Shown here: positions 39,401 to 54,400 of the stretch, piece after piece
How positions within the stretch are numbered: position 1 is the first letter of the stretch
How the letters are laid out: each line of letters begins with the position of its first letter
Source: Diorhabda sublineata
Taxonomy: Eukaryota; Arthropoda; Insecta; Coleoptera; Chrysomelidae
Direction of reading: 5' to 3'
NCBI RefSeq assembly: GCF_026230105.1
Contig: NC_079482.1
Coordinates: forward strand, 17,856,001 to 17,920,000
DNA: 64,000 nt
Notes under the pieces: generated by a model
The model's database searches: none
Told to the model about the DNA's origin: nothing
The model's input: only the letters and a program-made list of their open reading frames with translations
Made by a program: the position numbers and the translations under genes

Positions 39401-42400
39401 TTAAATTTATTGTGGTGATATAGATATCAAGCGAAAATAGAGTTTTCCAGTGTTTTATCCTTCCCACTCTGAACGCCGCAGGACAATTAAATTTGCTTGA
39501 TATATCGTGTATTTGCTTTAACCCTTTGCACCCCTTCTTAATAACTCATAGGATATCATTAACTCCAGCACTATATTAATTACAAGTACATACACGTGAT
39601 GTAGAAGAAAAATGAAGTAATTGCAATAAAACAACATTTATTTCGTAGCTATCTTATAAAGAAACGTATCCTAACTTATAAAAGAAAAACATAAACTTTA
39701 GTGCGTTAAATTCCATTTCATTTCAAGTGTGATATCTTTATTATTTTAGGATAGGAAAAAAAAAGAATTTAGATTCTTGCTTTTTCGCAATATGTGCAGT
39801 CTTTTGTTTATTTTTGTTCCATGTGTTGAAGTGGAAGGTCTTTGAACGATCTTCGCGTAACGAGCTGATCGACTAATCTCTTGGCGACATTTTCCTTCAC
39901 CATTTGAAAAAATTTCTTAGGAATTAGTATAATCCGCGCGATCAACACCATCAATTGAAGTCTTGTAGTTAACAACAATTTTTGGCTTTTCCACATTTTT
40001 TGTAACGAATCCAGCGTTATCCCTGGTTCTTAACAGCGTTTCGACCTTTTCATTTTTCCAGGACAATATCATCGTTCCTTCCTTTTTATAAGCGATTAAT
40101 TTATTTGTGCTTCTTTATGGGATTAGGTATACCCTTGCGATTGATTTTTATTGAACCGGTTAGATAAGCTTTTCATCTAATATCTCTCTGTATACATATG
40201 GTAACCTTGTGCATCTGGTAAGTTCGACAATAATTTGTGATATAGATGCAATACAATTCTAGTACTTACAGCCACATGAGATTTTATGAGATTATCGGAG
40301 GTATTTCCACCAGAATATGGGAGAACGTTGTACGCACGCTCAGTTTCTGACTCGGAAAAAACATATGTGCGTATGCTCCATTTTGTGAGCTTATTCGGGT
40401 TGTAGGTTATAAAAATAATTTCAATTTAATTTGTCAAATGAAATATCCAACATAATTGATTGAATGTTCATCAAGGAAAAAGTGGCATTTGCACTATTAG
40501 ACCAATAATCATGCACATTTGCAGATTTGGCAAAACCATAGTTCCCATATTCAAAATTACACCGACAAAGGTCCAAAATTTATTTGTGTCGCTCCATGTA
40601 TGCCATAGAGAATCTTTGAAAAGAGTTTTATTTCTCATTGTTCTCTTGACGTAACTGTTTGTTTCTAACACTATTTAGTCCATTAACTCTTTAGTGAAAT
40701 ACAGCTTAAAAAATTGCGGTGTTTGTTCGATGCTGGCGCTGGTTGTTTATTTTCTATTGAAAAATTGATTTTTTGTAAGGTATTGTAGCTTTTCGTGATA
40801 TCACTCCATGGATTGCTGTCTACTGGTGAATCTTCATCTTCTGAATCAGATTCAATAATTTCATTTCTTTTTTTTAAGTTACTATTATGTCACTATCTGT
40901 TCCTTAATTATCTTCTAATAGTATTTCACTTAAATCGAGGCCAAGTAATACAAAATCGATATCATTTTCCACATTATTTATTTCACAACTAACATCAAAA
41001 TTTTCGCCTTCCATCTTCACCACACGTAAGATTAAGACGTTCTAGTTATAAGAAACTGAATAAAGCACTTAATAATAAAACAGGAAAAAGTTATTACAAA
41101 CACTAACATAAATACATACCATTTCGCTTCCCTAACTGTAAAAAGTCAGTGTAACAATCTGTAGCTGCGGCAGCCGATTTAATGTTAGCAGTTTTATGTG
41201 GCAAATACGGTGACAACGGAGTGCAAAGGGTTAATGTTTATCACAAAGGAGTAAAAATTTAAAAGTGGTCAGTTCTGCTAACATACAACTTCTGTCATAT
41301 ATTCTAGATCATTATTTACATACCCGAACACAAAAGTAATTCATTAATACATTACAGTTTGTATTTTAATCAAAAATAAATTGAAATCATCTGTAAAAAT
41401 ACTAATAATTGTAGAATTGTTGAAAGTAACTCGACATACTGAATTGGAAAATATTTTGCGAAACTTAGGAATATCAATGTTAACACCAACCAATTAATTC
41501 CAATCTGCTTTCAGTAGAAATCTGTCAGAAATTATAAAATATTATATTATTACACTGGATTCTTACTCCACTTTTTGAGCCCTTCACTTTTAGTGTCTAA
41601 TTTTTTTAGCACCAATCTGTATCAAAACAATACCGTTGAGTCGAAAATATAGCTCGTTAATTGAATTAAAAGATTAGTTGTTACAAAAGGTAAAAAAATA
41701 ATTTAGCTTGAAAAAGTTGTTACATCTTTTTTGCCATATATAAATAAAATGATAAAACCAAAAATGATCTTGACGATAATTTAAAAACAAATATAGAGAT
41801 TAAAAACAATATTGAACAAAAAGCCCAAATAACACATCAACCTCTAAACAATTTCTAATTCTATTATAAGAGTTAGTCTCGTCAGCTATTTAGCTCTAAT
41901 TGTACCACAAATAATAGTCCGAATGCAATCATGGATCAATAAACATCTTCCTTAAGCTCGAAATGCATCTAATTGGTATTCAGATTGTTTGAAGTTACTA
42001 CAAGGAGCTGAATTGGGCATTTTAGGATCAGAATTTAAGCTCTATATCACTAGGAAAGGTATTCACTATTTTTCAGGCAGAATTTGCAGCTATAAAACAT
42101 ATTTAGACTATAACTAATAAATATTCCAGATATCCTTTCCAAAAAGGGCGACCTCACCTTATTTTGGACTATAGCGCTACTATGGTTTCATGAAATGTCA
42201 CATGAACAACGAACTAAAAGGATGGCTAAAGGATCAGATGGAGTGTTACTGGAGAAATACTCCAGCCTAAGACAATTCAAATTATTCATAACTATATCAG
42301 CTTAGAAGTCTGAGGAACACTAGAAATGACAGTATGACTCACGCACAAAATATCTTATCTTTGCAGAACGGCTGGAAAGCTAAAACGATTTCTCAAAAAA

Positions 42401-45400
42401 TATAAATAATCTATCAACTGCTTTCAGCTAAAAAATTTACAATTCTACGAGTGCCGTTTTTTTTTAACTTCCGATTGCTCCTTACAGACGATACGCGGGC
42501 TGAAGAAAGAGGGCATGCGTTGTAGGTGACTTTTGCGCTACACACTCCGCCATTGTTGACATTCGGGCGTCAATCGGCGTTGTGTTACAGCCATTATTGA
42601 TGCTCCCGCCAAGTGTGATTCATTTTCTACAGTGGCGATAGTGCTGCAGAAATTCGTGTGTATGGGGAAAACTTCATGAGTGATGGTGCATGAATGGTGT
42701 CGAAAGTTTAAAAATTCTTATATGTCTCAATTCCAATACTACCTCAAAGTTGGATTTCAAAATGATGTGGGTTAACATTTTGTTTTAAATAACCTTAAAT
42801 CTCAAGTTTATTGAGACCATGACTACTATCTTCCGAAACTGTAGATTTGTAAACAACAGACTTACCGTTTGAATATTGAGTTCACGGAAATGTTTCTGTA
42901 ACTATTTATTTTTTGCTTCATCGACATTTTGGCAAAAAGTGCTACTTCATCACTTAACTGGTTGCTCGGCAGACGCATTTACAAACTTTCCGTTGGACTA
43001 TTGAGGGTACTCTCTTGAATAGGAACACTCTCCGAGACATTTTTAAATTCAAAGTTAGGAGGAAAGAAAGAAAAGAAAGGAAAGATGATCCGCCCCATCA
43101 ATATTAATTCAAACAACTCAGCCTGCTGTAGACTCTTCAATTCGTCATTGAAATCAAGCTGAAGGCGCGCAACATGATTGACAATTCCATCCTGATCTTT
43201 TATGTGTTCATAAGAAAAGAAAGATTCCAGAAGCATATCTAATCTCTGACTTGAATTCAGCTCATACACAAAAATCAACTTGGCCCAAATATCCTTGACC
43301 GTTTCACAAGAAGACGTGAGTTTCTCATTGCTAGCATTCAGCGTATTCACCTAAAAGAGCTGAGCAAGCGAGTCCTTGGTTTCGAATTCATTCTTACTGG
43401 AACCATCAGCAGCCAATGTCAACTTACCATTTAGGACATCCAAAACCTTGTGATGCTTAAGCAGTAAGGTGATTTGCCTTTTACAACGCGACCAGTTGCT
43501 TTGATCCATCATTTTCTCAATTGAAGCCTTGAAATCAAATGATCCTGACGTGCTCACGATCAACTATCACACAGTCACATGCCAGTTCACAAAACAAATT
43601 TGATTAAGGCACGTCTATGTATTCAACTCCTACAGTTCGCGTGAATCTGGACCCATAACCTCTTGAGTTGTATTCAAATTAAAAAAAAAAGTAATAGAAC
43701 TTTTGACAGTGTAATTAAAAACGACTACACATACAAACAAATAGTTTCAGAAACCTTTCCGTGAAATCAATATTCAAAGGGTAAGTCAGTTGCTGTTGTC
43801 TTGTGTTTGATCAAGTACGAGGTGGGTAGCTCCAACAACAACAACCATCTCGCTGAAGTAGTATATTTATAAATAATAAGTTATTAAATAAAATCATTTT
43901 GATATTAGCTTCGAAAAATAGTTTATGGGTTGTTTGTTCTTTACAGTTTATAACGCAATACTTTGTAAAATTTTTCATTAAATTGAACGTGACTCAAATC
44001 CTGTCTCAATATGCCCACTACACTCTGGTACAGTGGAGAGGAAATCCCATGGAACGGTTAATTTGTTTACAATGTTTTATTTTACTGTTAGATTGAAATG
44101 AGCTGGTTGAAGATTTAATTTTGAAATTCTTATGCACCGTAAAACTTTTTCCAGTACTTTATAGAAGCATTTAAGAAATTCCCATAATATCCATATTCGT
44201 ATTTTCAGACTATTGGATCAAGCTCTCCATTTCGAGAAAGATTGGGTAGCAACAGGTTGTCGGATAGACCTCGACCAAGGTTTGATTAATTTTACATTTG
44301 TTACAGCTTGGAGTTGCGGATTATGGGCATGCATACGTACCTAACAACTTCTTGTTTTTTTTTGTTGATAATAGAAAACTCTCAATTTTCGAAATGTCTA
44401 GTTTTGATCGGAAAGTTACGTAAAAATAGACGTTTAGAAAGTTGAGAACTGATTACCTAATAATAGTTGTATTATAGTTTTTTTTTTAATTGAAGTTGTG
44501 CTTGCTTTCAGAGTACTGCATCACGATCTAGTGAGCGGTATATCGCACCTTCTACTAGGTAATTTAATACTTTTCTCCTCTTATTACTAATTGCATTATT
44601 TCATTCTATGGCAAATAATATTTTTATATTCCACAGAACAAAAATTTTATTGCCGACAGTACTGGAAGACAAATAATTATATAGTAGAAAATCTAGATAC
44701 ATATAAGTATAGGAAAAGTTGGTGATATACTCAACACACTGACACTTCACCAACAGTTACGGTTTCAACAGCTAAAACATATTTAGTTTGTCTTACATAT
44801 ACACTAAGTGTTCTACGCCAATATAAATAATTCATGTGGGGAAATCGGCATCATCAGAAAGCTGTAAAACAACAAATCCCCCGGGGTAGATTACATTCCT
44901 GCCGAGCTCTTCAAATACGGCGGGAAGTATGTATGGAACGCTCTCTTCGAACTAATCCTCTTAATTTAGAACACTGAAGATATGTCAGATGAGTGGAGCA
45001 TTGCAAGAATCTGCCCTATCTACAAGAAATGAGATAATGTGGTCTGTTTAAATCTCAGAGGCATCGCTTTGCTGTGTACATCCTTCAAAATACTTACCTG
45101 CTGGTTGAACCAAAAGATGGTAGACTACATAGAGAAAGAAGTAGATGAGTATCAGTGCGGTTTACGCGGTAACCGTTCCACTGTTGATCACATATTTACT
45201 CTCCGTCAAATCTTAGATAAAACCTACAAGTTTACGACAGTATCCTCAGAGACCAGCTGTATGAGGACTTGGTGGGATTTGGCGTCCCAAAGAAGTTGGT
45301 GCGTGAGAATGACAATGAGGAACGCTTCTGGCAGATTGAAGGTATCGGGGTCTCTAGACACAGTTTTACTGTGAACACGGGCTTGCGTCAGGCAGCCCCA

Positions 45401-48400
45401 CTAGCGATAACACTGTTCAATTTCTCACCTGGAAGGTGCCGCAAAGAGCATCCGGAAGAATCCTGGGGAACTATTAGCAATAGGCTCATGCAGCACTCAC
45501 CTATGCGGATGATGTTGACATCATGGCACGAACTACTTCGGCTCTTTCAGGAGCGGTTCGAGCGAGAATCTGAAGCAAGAGGACTCAAAATCAATGAACA
45601 GAAAACTATGTACATAAGAACTACAAGGAGAATACCGACCTACCAAATCTCGTTCCACGTCAGAGAACATGATAGATACGGGTATCTGGTAGATACCCGC
45701 GCAAAGTCATGTATGAATTTCCTGGAGGACGGCGATTGAGAGGAAGACCGCTTCTTCGCTGGCTGGAAGACGTTGAGGCGGACCTGATCCTGATGGTGGT
45801 TTGACGTTGGAAGTACCATGCTCAGGACAGAAATATTCGGCAGTATTGAGAAGGCGTTGGTTCTCAAAGGATCGTACCGCAGGTTAAAGAAAAAAGAAGC
45901 GGGAAAATGTCGCACTATATTTCATTCTAATAAAGCGATTTAAAAAAATTGATCTCTATATAAATGAATGTTCACATTGCAAAAAATTCAGTGGATATGT
46001 ACGGTAAACTAGATAAGTTTTAGTTTAAAGTTTCTGAAATTTAAATAAGAAACAAATATATTATTGAGCCCGAAGATTCCAGTAATTTAATAATAGTGTA
46101 CTTGCGTGGTTTGAGAAAAAAATTGTTTCGGATTGTTTATTTACAACTTTTATCCTATTTTTTTCTAATTTTGGGATCAATATTTATAGAGAAAAAAATT
46201 ATTGGAAATTCAAAATTTTCGTAGGTAGTTTAAACATTTCAGTACGGCCGCCATATTACGTGACGTCATGGGTATAAAATAAAAACTGAACATATGCTAC
46301 AAAGTAAATACGATAGTTATTACCTCGATTATTCTAAAATAAGGGTTATTATTAAATTTTGACTAATCTGAAAAATGGTGTTGAGACATAAATTTTTTTT
46401 ATTAGGCCAAAAATCGAATATACAACAAAAATGGTTTAAAAGTGTTGGTCGTTTTGACGATCCTACGATATTAATTTTTGTTCCCAGAATCATTTTAATG
46501 TGAGTAAGATTCAAATTTAACTTGGTTATGTAATAATAATTTAACTATAACAGATTTATTCACTTTATTCTTATATATAGAAAAATGTTTTATTTATACG
46601 TAACTAATAAATAAAAACTGAATTATAACAGCACATGCTATGTTGCCGGCAACGATAACCTCATGATCATCAAGCAGCTCAATGTTTTTATTAAACCTAT
46701 GATGCCACAACTCAAAACCAATAAGAATCGTTTTCTTATGTAGTTAAAGATTTGAAACTTTTGCAATTTTCAATTAAATATTCAGATATTATTTTTTCAT
46801 TTTTAAGTAAAAATTTTACTTAAATAAACAAAAAAAATATTTAAAAAAAATGCAAGTACCCTATTATCATTGAAATAGTATAAAGCTTCAATGGTAAATA
46901 AATATAGATCAATCCTTACACTTGACTATTGGCAAATGAGCCGCCAAGAAAAACTATTGCATATAGTATGGAGAAAAATCTGGATAGGGTGAAATATAAT
47001 CTTAAACTGGAATATTTGAACATGTTTGATATTCATATTGGACACACTGTTTACTTCCACTACGGCGACACAATTCCACTAGTTCTGTAACTCTGATATA
47101 AATCATCGACTTATAAAATGTTTGAAGGACCAGTCGGTGTAATTGTGAGTGTTGATGTAGTGCTAATAAACAGCTCGTCAGTGTAAATTTGTGATCAATA
47201 TCAAAATATTGTTCCGACACACCTATCATTGAGGATATAATTTCTGGAATTGCTGCCTCAATTGACTACAATGTCTACAATATTAGAATTATTTTCCGAC
47301 GCTCTAAGTAACTATTATATATTTTTAAATAAAAAATTGGTTCGCATAGTAGAATATTTGAGCATTAGTTTTATTAGTAGGGTAGATAAGTTTGCTAAAA
47401 GCTTAAGTATAGGTGATGGTTAAGAAATATTAACTGATTCTAAAAGACTATTAATATCATTATTGTAAGATATAAAATGAGAAAAATTGAGTCACTAAAT
47501 AAACGAAGGGTTTAAATGAAAAATTTTGCTCCCTTATGAACTGTTGCATAATTAACTAAGAGCTACTTTTCAGTTTTTCACGAAAAATAAAGGGTCTCTG
47601 TAACATTAGTCCAGGATACTAAGGTAAAAATGAGGTATTACCTTCGATTTCCATGAACCTGCATCGATTTGCATGAAAATTTATAATTAAGCTTGGCTTA
47701 CAGTTATCCTCAAAATCTACCCTATGCCGATATGTGCTTATTACTCTTAGGGGCGAAAACTACCCCTTATTACAAAAAATCAATAAAATCATAAGTATAA
47801 ACATTTAATGAGTAGAAAAATAATTTTAAGGTTTGAATTAAAGTTGTTTAATGCTTTAATATAGTAATTATAATTTTTCAATCTTGCTTGATATATTGCA
47901 TCCCTTATAAAGCACCGCCGGTTAATATAAAAATTAAAAAAATATATTTATATATCTTTGTGGTAGCTTACTTATATTGAATTGACTCTTTTTGTTTGTG
48001 TTCAACTCAAATATTCTGCATCCCAAATCTTCAACCCTTATAAATCATCCCTTATTTAAAAAAAAGAATGGAAAAAAAATTTATAGACGTATTCACTCTT
48101 TTCGATTATTTATTTTAAACGTACATCTTTTCATCTGTTTTGACATGAATGTTTTGTATATATAATTTTCAACCCCAGAAATCATCCCCTATTTCGGAAA
48201 AAAATATTTACAGGCGTACTTATAGAATTTTTTGATTTATTTATTTCAAGTTGACATTTTTCCATCTGTTTTAATTTGAATATTATGTATTTAAAATTTT
48301 CAACCCCTATAAATCATCCCTTATGACCAAAAATGAAAAAATTATTTACAAGTTCATACTTTTACTTATACTCCAAAATCTACCTGCTCCGAAATTTAAA

Positions 48401-51400
48401 AAAAAATGTGTATTTAGTTTTTTGGCCATATCTCTGTTAATTTTCAACTAAATTAATCGCTCAAAACGTAAATTTATAGTTAATTTTATAACCTATAAGT
48501 TTATAAACATTTCTAATTTCTTTTGCCCTCTAATTTTGAAAGGACAACGTTTGAAGAGCTCGAAAATGGTATCAGTCATACGTTAGAGTACGATTTATAC
48601 GATAATATGTCATTAGAAGTTACAAAGAAATTTAAAAAGCAAAATATTTGCTAAAAGAAAAACCAACTTTTTGATTCTTATCAATTTTAATGTATTTTGG
48701 AGGAATTTTGAAAAAAAGAGAAATTTTAAAAAAATTCAAAAATGATTCTTCGACTTTTAAACATATTTTTTTTCGAAATTATGAATTCTAAATGTTTCAA
48801 ACTTCCAGAAATCATTATTAGTACTCAAATAGAGAAAAAAAATTACCGGAGTATATTTTTTTGGAATTTGGGTACTGTTGCTAAGGGTTAAATTGAGATT
48901 TTTTTCTACAAAAAAAAAACAAATCGATTTTATTTCGACCATAAATTTCGTAGTTTTTAAGCTAGAGCGTTCTACTAACTATCATTTTAAATCTTTCCAA
49001 AAGTACTTTGAAAAAGATCTGATGCAATTACCTTGAAAAATTGACCGTTTTTCCGTTAGTCGACGCTGATTTTTAAAAAAATTTTTTCGATGAAAATATT
49101 CAATTTTCAATAAATCATAAGTTGAGTTATTCATGAAAAATCTATTAAAAACTTGTTTTCTTCAACAAAAGTTTCCAACAAAAAAACTATTGATTTAAAA
49201 AAAATGCTAAGAACATTTTTTGCTTAAAATTTGGTCCTCTATCAATTTCTGCGGTTATTTTCAATATAAACATCAATGCAGTGGAAATCGGAGGTGAAAA
49301 CCTTGACTACATTCACTATAGTCGAAAACGCAAATGAATATTTATTTCTTCACAAAGTATTGTGATGTTTTATGATTTATACACAGGTCTATACATGTCA
49401 ATTGATTTCTAATTTCATAATTTTTTTTCTCTAATTTATTCGCTTCAATTCTTATGGATTTTATATTACAATGATTTTGACTTTCTTACCTTTTTATGTA
49501 TTTCTGTATATCAACTTTCAAAAACCCGTTATTTTGATCCAAACAATCTGTACGTGTTATTACCTTACTTTTTAATTCAAAACCATTCATTTTGTTAACT
49601 TTATTTCCTGCTAAGCAGATTTAAGTTATTGGGAATTTAAGATGATTTGAAATAATCTGCTATCTTCATATTTTTTGCTCAGCTGTGGAAACTTTTCATC
49701 GTTTTCTTATTTTCTTCTCAATTCGTTGAAATCTAAAAACGAATGTGTGACAATCTCGTTTGGAATCGAATATTTCTTTGGACCAAATTATAAGGTTGGC
49801 AACTAAGTACTTTCGCTTTTTGCTGATAGAGAACTTGATTAATTTCTTGAATAACTTATGTTAGTTCTGTACTTTGCTGTTTGTCACATGATACCAGTCA
49901 CATTGACGTAACTAGTAGTGCGTGATTTTTATTAAAGCTATTAGTTGTGGATTGATTTTAAATGGAATGCAGAAACTAACATTTTCGCCATATTTTACTT
50001 TTTTATTTCCGTAAAAGAAAGAAATCTGCTGCGGCTCACAAAGAAATATGTAAAGTTTATGGTGTGGATTCCTTAACAGAGCACACGTGTCAGAATTGTT
50101 ACAAAAAATTTCGGTTTTGGAGATTTTTTCCTCAATGATGAGCAACGTTCTGGTCGGCCTACTGAAGTTGATGATGACCAAATCATATAACTGTTCAAGA
50201 GGTTGCGAAGAGGCTTCATGTATCGGCCACAACAATTGGAAAACACTTAAAATGTCTAGTTAAGAAGCTTGATATTTGGGTACCTCACGAATTGAAACAA
50301 ATTCATTTAACACAAAGAATCAACATTTGCGATTTGCACCTTAAACGAAATGAAAACGACCCGTTTTTGAAAAGAATCATCACTGGTGATGAAAAATGGG
50401 TCCTATACAGTAACATAGTTGGAAAACGATCATGAAGCAAACACGATGAATCACCACAAACCACATCGCAAGCTGAAAAACAACAAAAAAAGCTTATGCT
50501 CTCAGTTTGGTAGGATTACAAAGGTGATTTTGAACTGCTTCCAAGGAACCGAACGATCAATTCTTATGTTCAATGTCAACAATTAATGAAACTGGATGAA
50601 GCAATGAAAGAAAAACGTCCAGAATTGGCACACCGGAAAGGTTTAGTGTTCCACCACGATAATGCAAATCCTCACAAATCTTAACTATTGGAGCTTGGCA
50701 GGGAAATTATGCCTCATCCTCCATACAGCCTTGATCTGGCACCATCTGATTACCATTTATTTCGTAATTTGCAGAATTCTTTAAATCACCAAACTTTCAC
50801 AAATAACGATGACCTTCAATGGCATCTGGTTCAGTTTTTTGCTGATATGAACCAGAAATTTTATGAGCGCGGAAAGAAAGATGATAAAAGCCATTCAACA
50901 AATTTAAAAATATATAATTGATTAAAAACTATTCTTCGTTAAAAAAAGTGTTTTATTTTATACTACAAAACCGAAATTACTTTGTCGCCAATCATTGTTT
51001 TCTTCATCCTTAATAACATTTCGATGCAAGCTCGAATTCATAAGCCCTATTCGTGGTTTTATACCAAACATTACTTTGTATGGTGGCCGTTTATTACCGG
51101 AATGAAGTGCCCGAATTTTCATAAATTGTACGAACCGAATACCCTTAGATCAATTTGTGGTATCGTTATCTTGCATCCAACATTTTCTACACAACTTGGT
51201 TAGCCCTTTCAACAGATCCTTTGGATGTGTCTTGGTTTTCCATGGACCAATTCAACTCGGACCAAAATGGAATGAGATCATTTATGATATAATGTACAAA
51301 TTATCTGCCGTTATCGGAGTGTGAGATGTAAGGAGCACCAAATGTCAAAAATATATCAGTCAGTTGATACGCCACCTCGACTGCTCTTGTCAAATGGTCC

Positions 51401-54400
51401 TGATATAAAATTATAACTTAAATTCTCGATTTTCTTGTGTTTGCATGTCGATAAGCTCAAATTGGCAACGACTGTTCATTTCAGAATGTATTATAGGTTT
51501 TGAAATAAGTCCTTTTTTCATCATACTCTTTTTGCTCTGACAATTTTCGCACATGAGAAAAAAATATTTATCATTTCTAAGGTTATGTTTGCATATTTTC
51601 GAGAAGTTTCATTTTTCAGTCTATCCCGACCACCATGTCAAAAATTTCATCTGCACACAAGAAGTATTTCATGGGCTCCTGTCTAGTTACTAATTTTCGT
51701 ATTCCACCAATATTAATTACCTTAAATCACTTCAGTCTCCTGTTTCTTCCACTAAATTGTCATAGGTTTCTTTTGTCATAATATAAAAGTGCTCTTCTTT
51801 TTTTTTTTTTTTCGTGATCACCAATCACTAAAACTCCTCTTTCCATCGCGTCCCCTCATCTAAATTTGCCATGACAATTGTCTTGTCTGTTCAGGTTACG
51901 TCTCGCGACCAATCAGAATAAAGTACGATGATCAGGTGACTCGCTTCGGATAACGGGTTTTATCTAGTAAGAACTAGATATATCCATATCCATAACTTTA
52001 TAAAAATAACAGTTTGAAAAAAAATTGTTCCGTAGACCTTTTATCAACTCTTCAATTTATTGATTTGTCTAACAATATAAGAATATAGAAATAGTCTTTT
52101 AGATTATATTATTATACGGGGTGTTTCCAAAGTTGCTACATATTCTTTATTTAGTTTAAATAGAAGTAATGATAATATGATGAATATAATGTAAAAATAC
52201 AGTGAAACTTGGTTAATTGAGATCTCAAGGGACCAAGACATATGTACCCATTATTGAGGGTTTCCAATAATCCAGTTTTCCAATTAAGCAGGTTTAAAAT
52301 TATAGTTGTCTCATTTATAGGGGCCCGCGCTTATAGAGGTCGAAATGTGCCCAATTTTAGAGGTGGAAATTTTAATAAAAATTCTTATTTTTGGTGTTAT
52401 GAATTTAATGTAGGTATGAATGTAAATACATAATGTATTGCGTCGAAAAAAAACAATACCATAAACTTTATGACTTAAAGTAATCGGTTGTGTTTATTTG
52501 TACTTGATTGCTAGTTGCTGCATCGGCATTGACATCATCGGGAGAATAATCGTGTAATAAAGCTGGAAAGTTTATAATCCACTCATTACATTAGTTATTG
52601 TCCGCAGAATTGCTCTCGCCACAAATATTTTATAAAGCGATATCGTTTCTTTTCTTAAATCCTTTCAACAACCCATTACTGCCAGAAAAATTATCAATAT
52701 AGAGCTTACTTGCGAATTCTTGAGCTTTCTCTTTAATCATTGGTCCGTTTATTGGAATGTTATTATTCCGTACCTGCTTTATCCATGTACAGAGACACTT
52801 TTCAACTTCAGGATACTCTGCTGCTCGTATTCGTTTCAGTTTTCCTTTTCAATCAATACACTGAGACCGAATTTTCTCGTTATTAATAATTCTACACAGG
52901 TTTGACTTTGGTATGGTATTCTCCCTACACAGTTCATCGCGCGACTTTCCACAATCATAATCTGTTAAAAATTGTAATTTTTCAAATACATTTTGTACAC
53001 TCTTATTCCCTTGTTCTTAGGTCAAAACCTAAGATAGTATTGACAAACAAAGCAGGCGCGAATGAAGACGCGCAATGTATGTAAACAAACAGGTCAAAAT
53101 GTTTTAAAACCTGATTAATTTGTCTCACTTATACAGGTAATTGAGCTACAGAGTCTTAATTATAGAGGTAAACATCGAAAAAGTCTTAGAATTCATATCT
53201 TATTTAATAACGTTCAAAAAGTTCCATTAACAAAGGTAATTTAATGAAAAAGAACCGGGACCTCATTGCAACTCTCAATAATCGAGGTTTCTCACTTAAC
53301 CAGGTTTCACTGTAGTACATTTAATATTTGATATCACGCAGCTCCAGCTTAAAAAGAAGCATTTGTTGATAGACTGTGAATAACATGCAATTTAAAAAAG
53401 TTTAAGATCGATGTTGTATAAACAAGTGGCATTGGGATCTACTGAAAATCCTCGTCTTATCCAAAGTTTATTTTCGTGAAACAGTCACGAAAAATTTTTA
53501 TTAGAATCAAATTGTACCTAAGGTTTGTGGATTCTCTTCATCTTCACTTAGGAAGATTTGTAAACATAAGGTTTGTTCTCACCTACAAGTCGGGACTGGA
53601 CTTTGAACGATTATCGAAAGCGTTTATAGATATTTTCTTGTAACACTTGGTACTTGCTCTCAATTAAGTACCAAGAACGTTTTTGATGGTTTAGAACGAA
53701 CCTATAATAGTAGCTGCAAAATTGATAGTTTTCAAGATTTTCCTGAAAGTCTAGTGACAATAATGCACAGATAGCAAATTTTGAATATATTGATCACAAT
53801 ACGGTTACAATGAATTACGTTTGGACTAAATTTCAAACAGTTTTGTAACAAAATTTGTTTACTCAGTACTCTCTCTGATATTCGTTCATAGGTGCTTGTT
53901 AAATTGTTGAGCTCTCACATTTCTACAATACTATTCGCTTATTTGGTAGACGTTCTTATTTCTTCTTAGCAAACAAGAAACAGGCAAAGACTCTTCTGAG
54001 AAACTATAACCAGACTAAATCTGCTGACCTAAGTAAGAATACTAACAGGAGGTCTATTGGGGCTCAGTCGCCTCAACAAACACCTAGACTTAGGAGATAA
54101 TGTGTCGTGCAGATTTTGTTGCACAGAGGACGACACCTCAATCCACATTCTCTTAAAATGGGAAACACTAAGGAACTCCAGAGCACCACACCTGAGAGAG
54201 CTTGAAATAGAAGACGAAGATCTCTGGCAATTATAGCTATCCCACATTCTAGACTTTTCAAAAAGAGTGGGATTAATGGAAACATTGGGCTCTCCAGTAT
54301 CGCAGCAAAAAGGGGACATAATAGATTCTTTGGGTCGTGGTGTATACGATATCCCAAAATCCATACATTCTTACACGGAAACATGAAGTTTAGTAAATAT

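Larger units (their letters stand above)
45911..49605. other. intron 16, AT-rich stretch with short repeats
   Basis: No gene. It contains the inverted pair at 47035-47195 and the array near 48000-48350 listed separately, and a perfect TGACGTCA palindrome at 46261-46268 whose regulatory value cannot be judged. Confidence 0.5.

Noticed and set aside
42979..43563. Copia gag frames as an intact retroelement or domesticated gag gene
   Set aside because: The two frames are broken from each other, the C-terminal part has deletions, and no pol region or definable LTRs flank it.
44639..44680. AG acceptor followed by an open stretch after exon 16 as a further DEPDC5 exon
   Set aside because: In the required phase it reaches a stop after about a dozen codons and has no donor; skipping it restores the frame into 59351 and 63501.
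46255..46280. TGACGTCA plus nearby TATAAAATAA as a promoter
   Set aside because: No gene starts downstream, and it lies deep in intron 16; a chance match or a repeat end is as likely.
54029..54384. Overlapping minus-strand ORFs of 103 and 111 residues
   Set aside because: They are antisense shadows of the plus-strand LINE zinc-knuckle frame.
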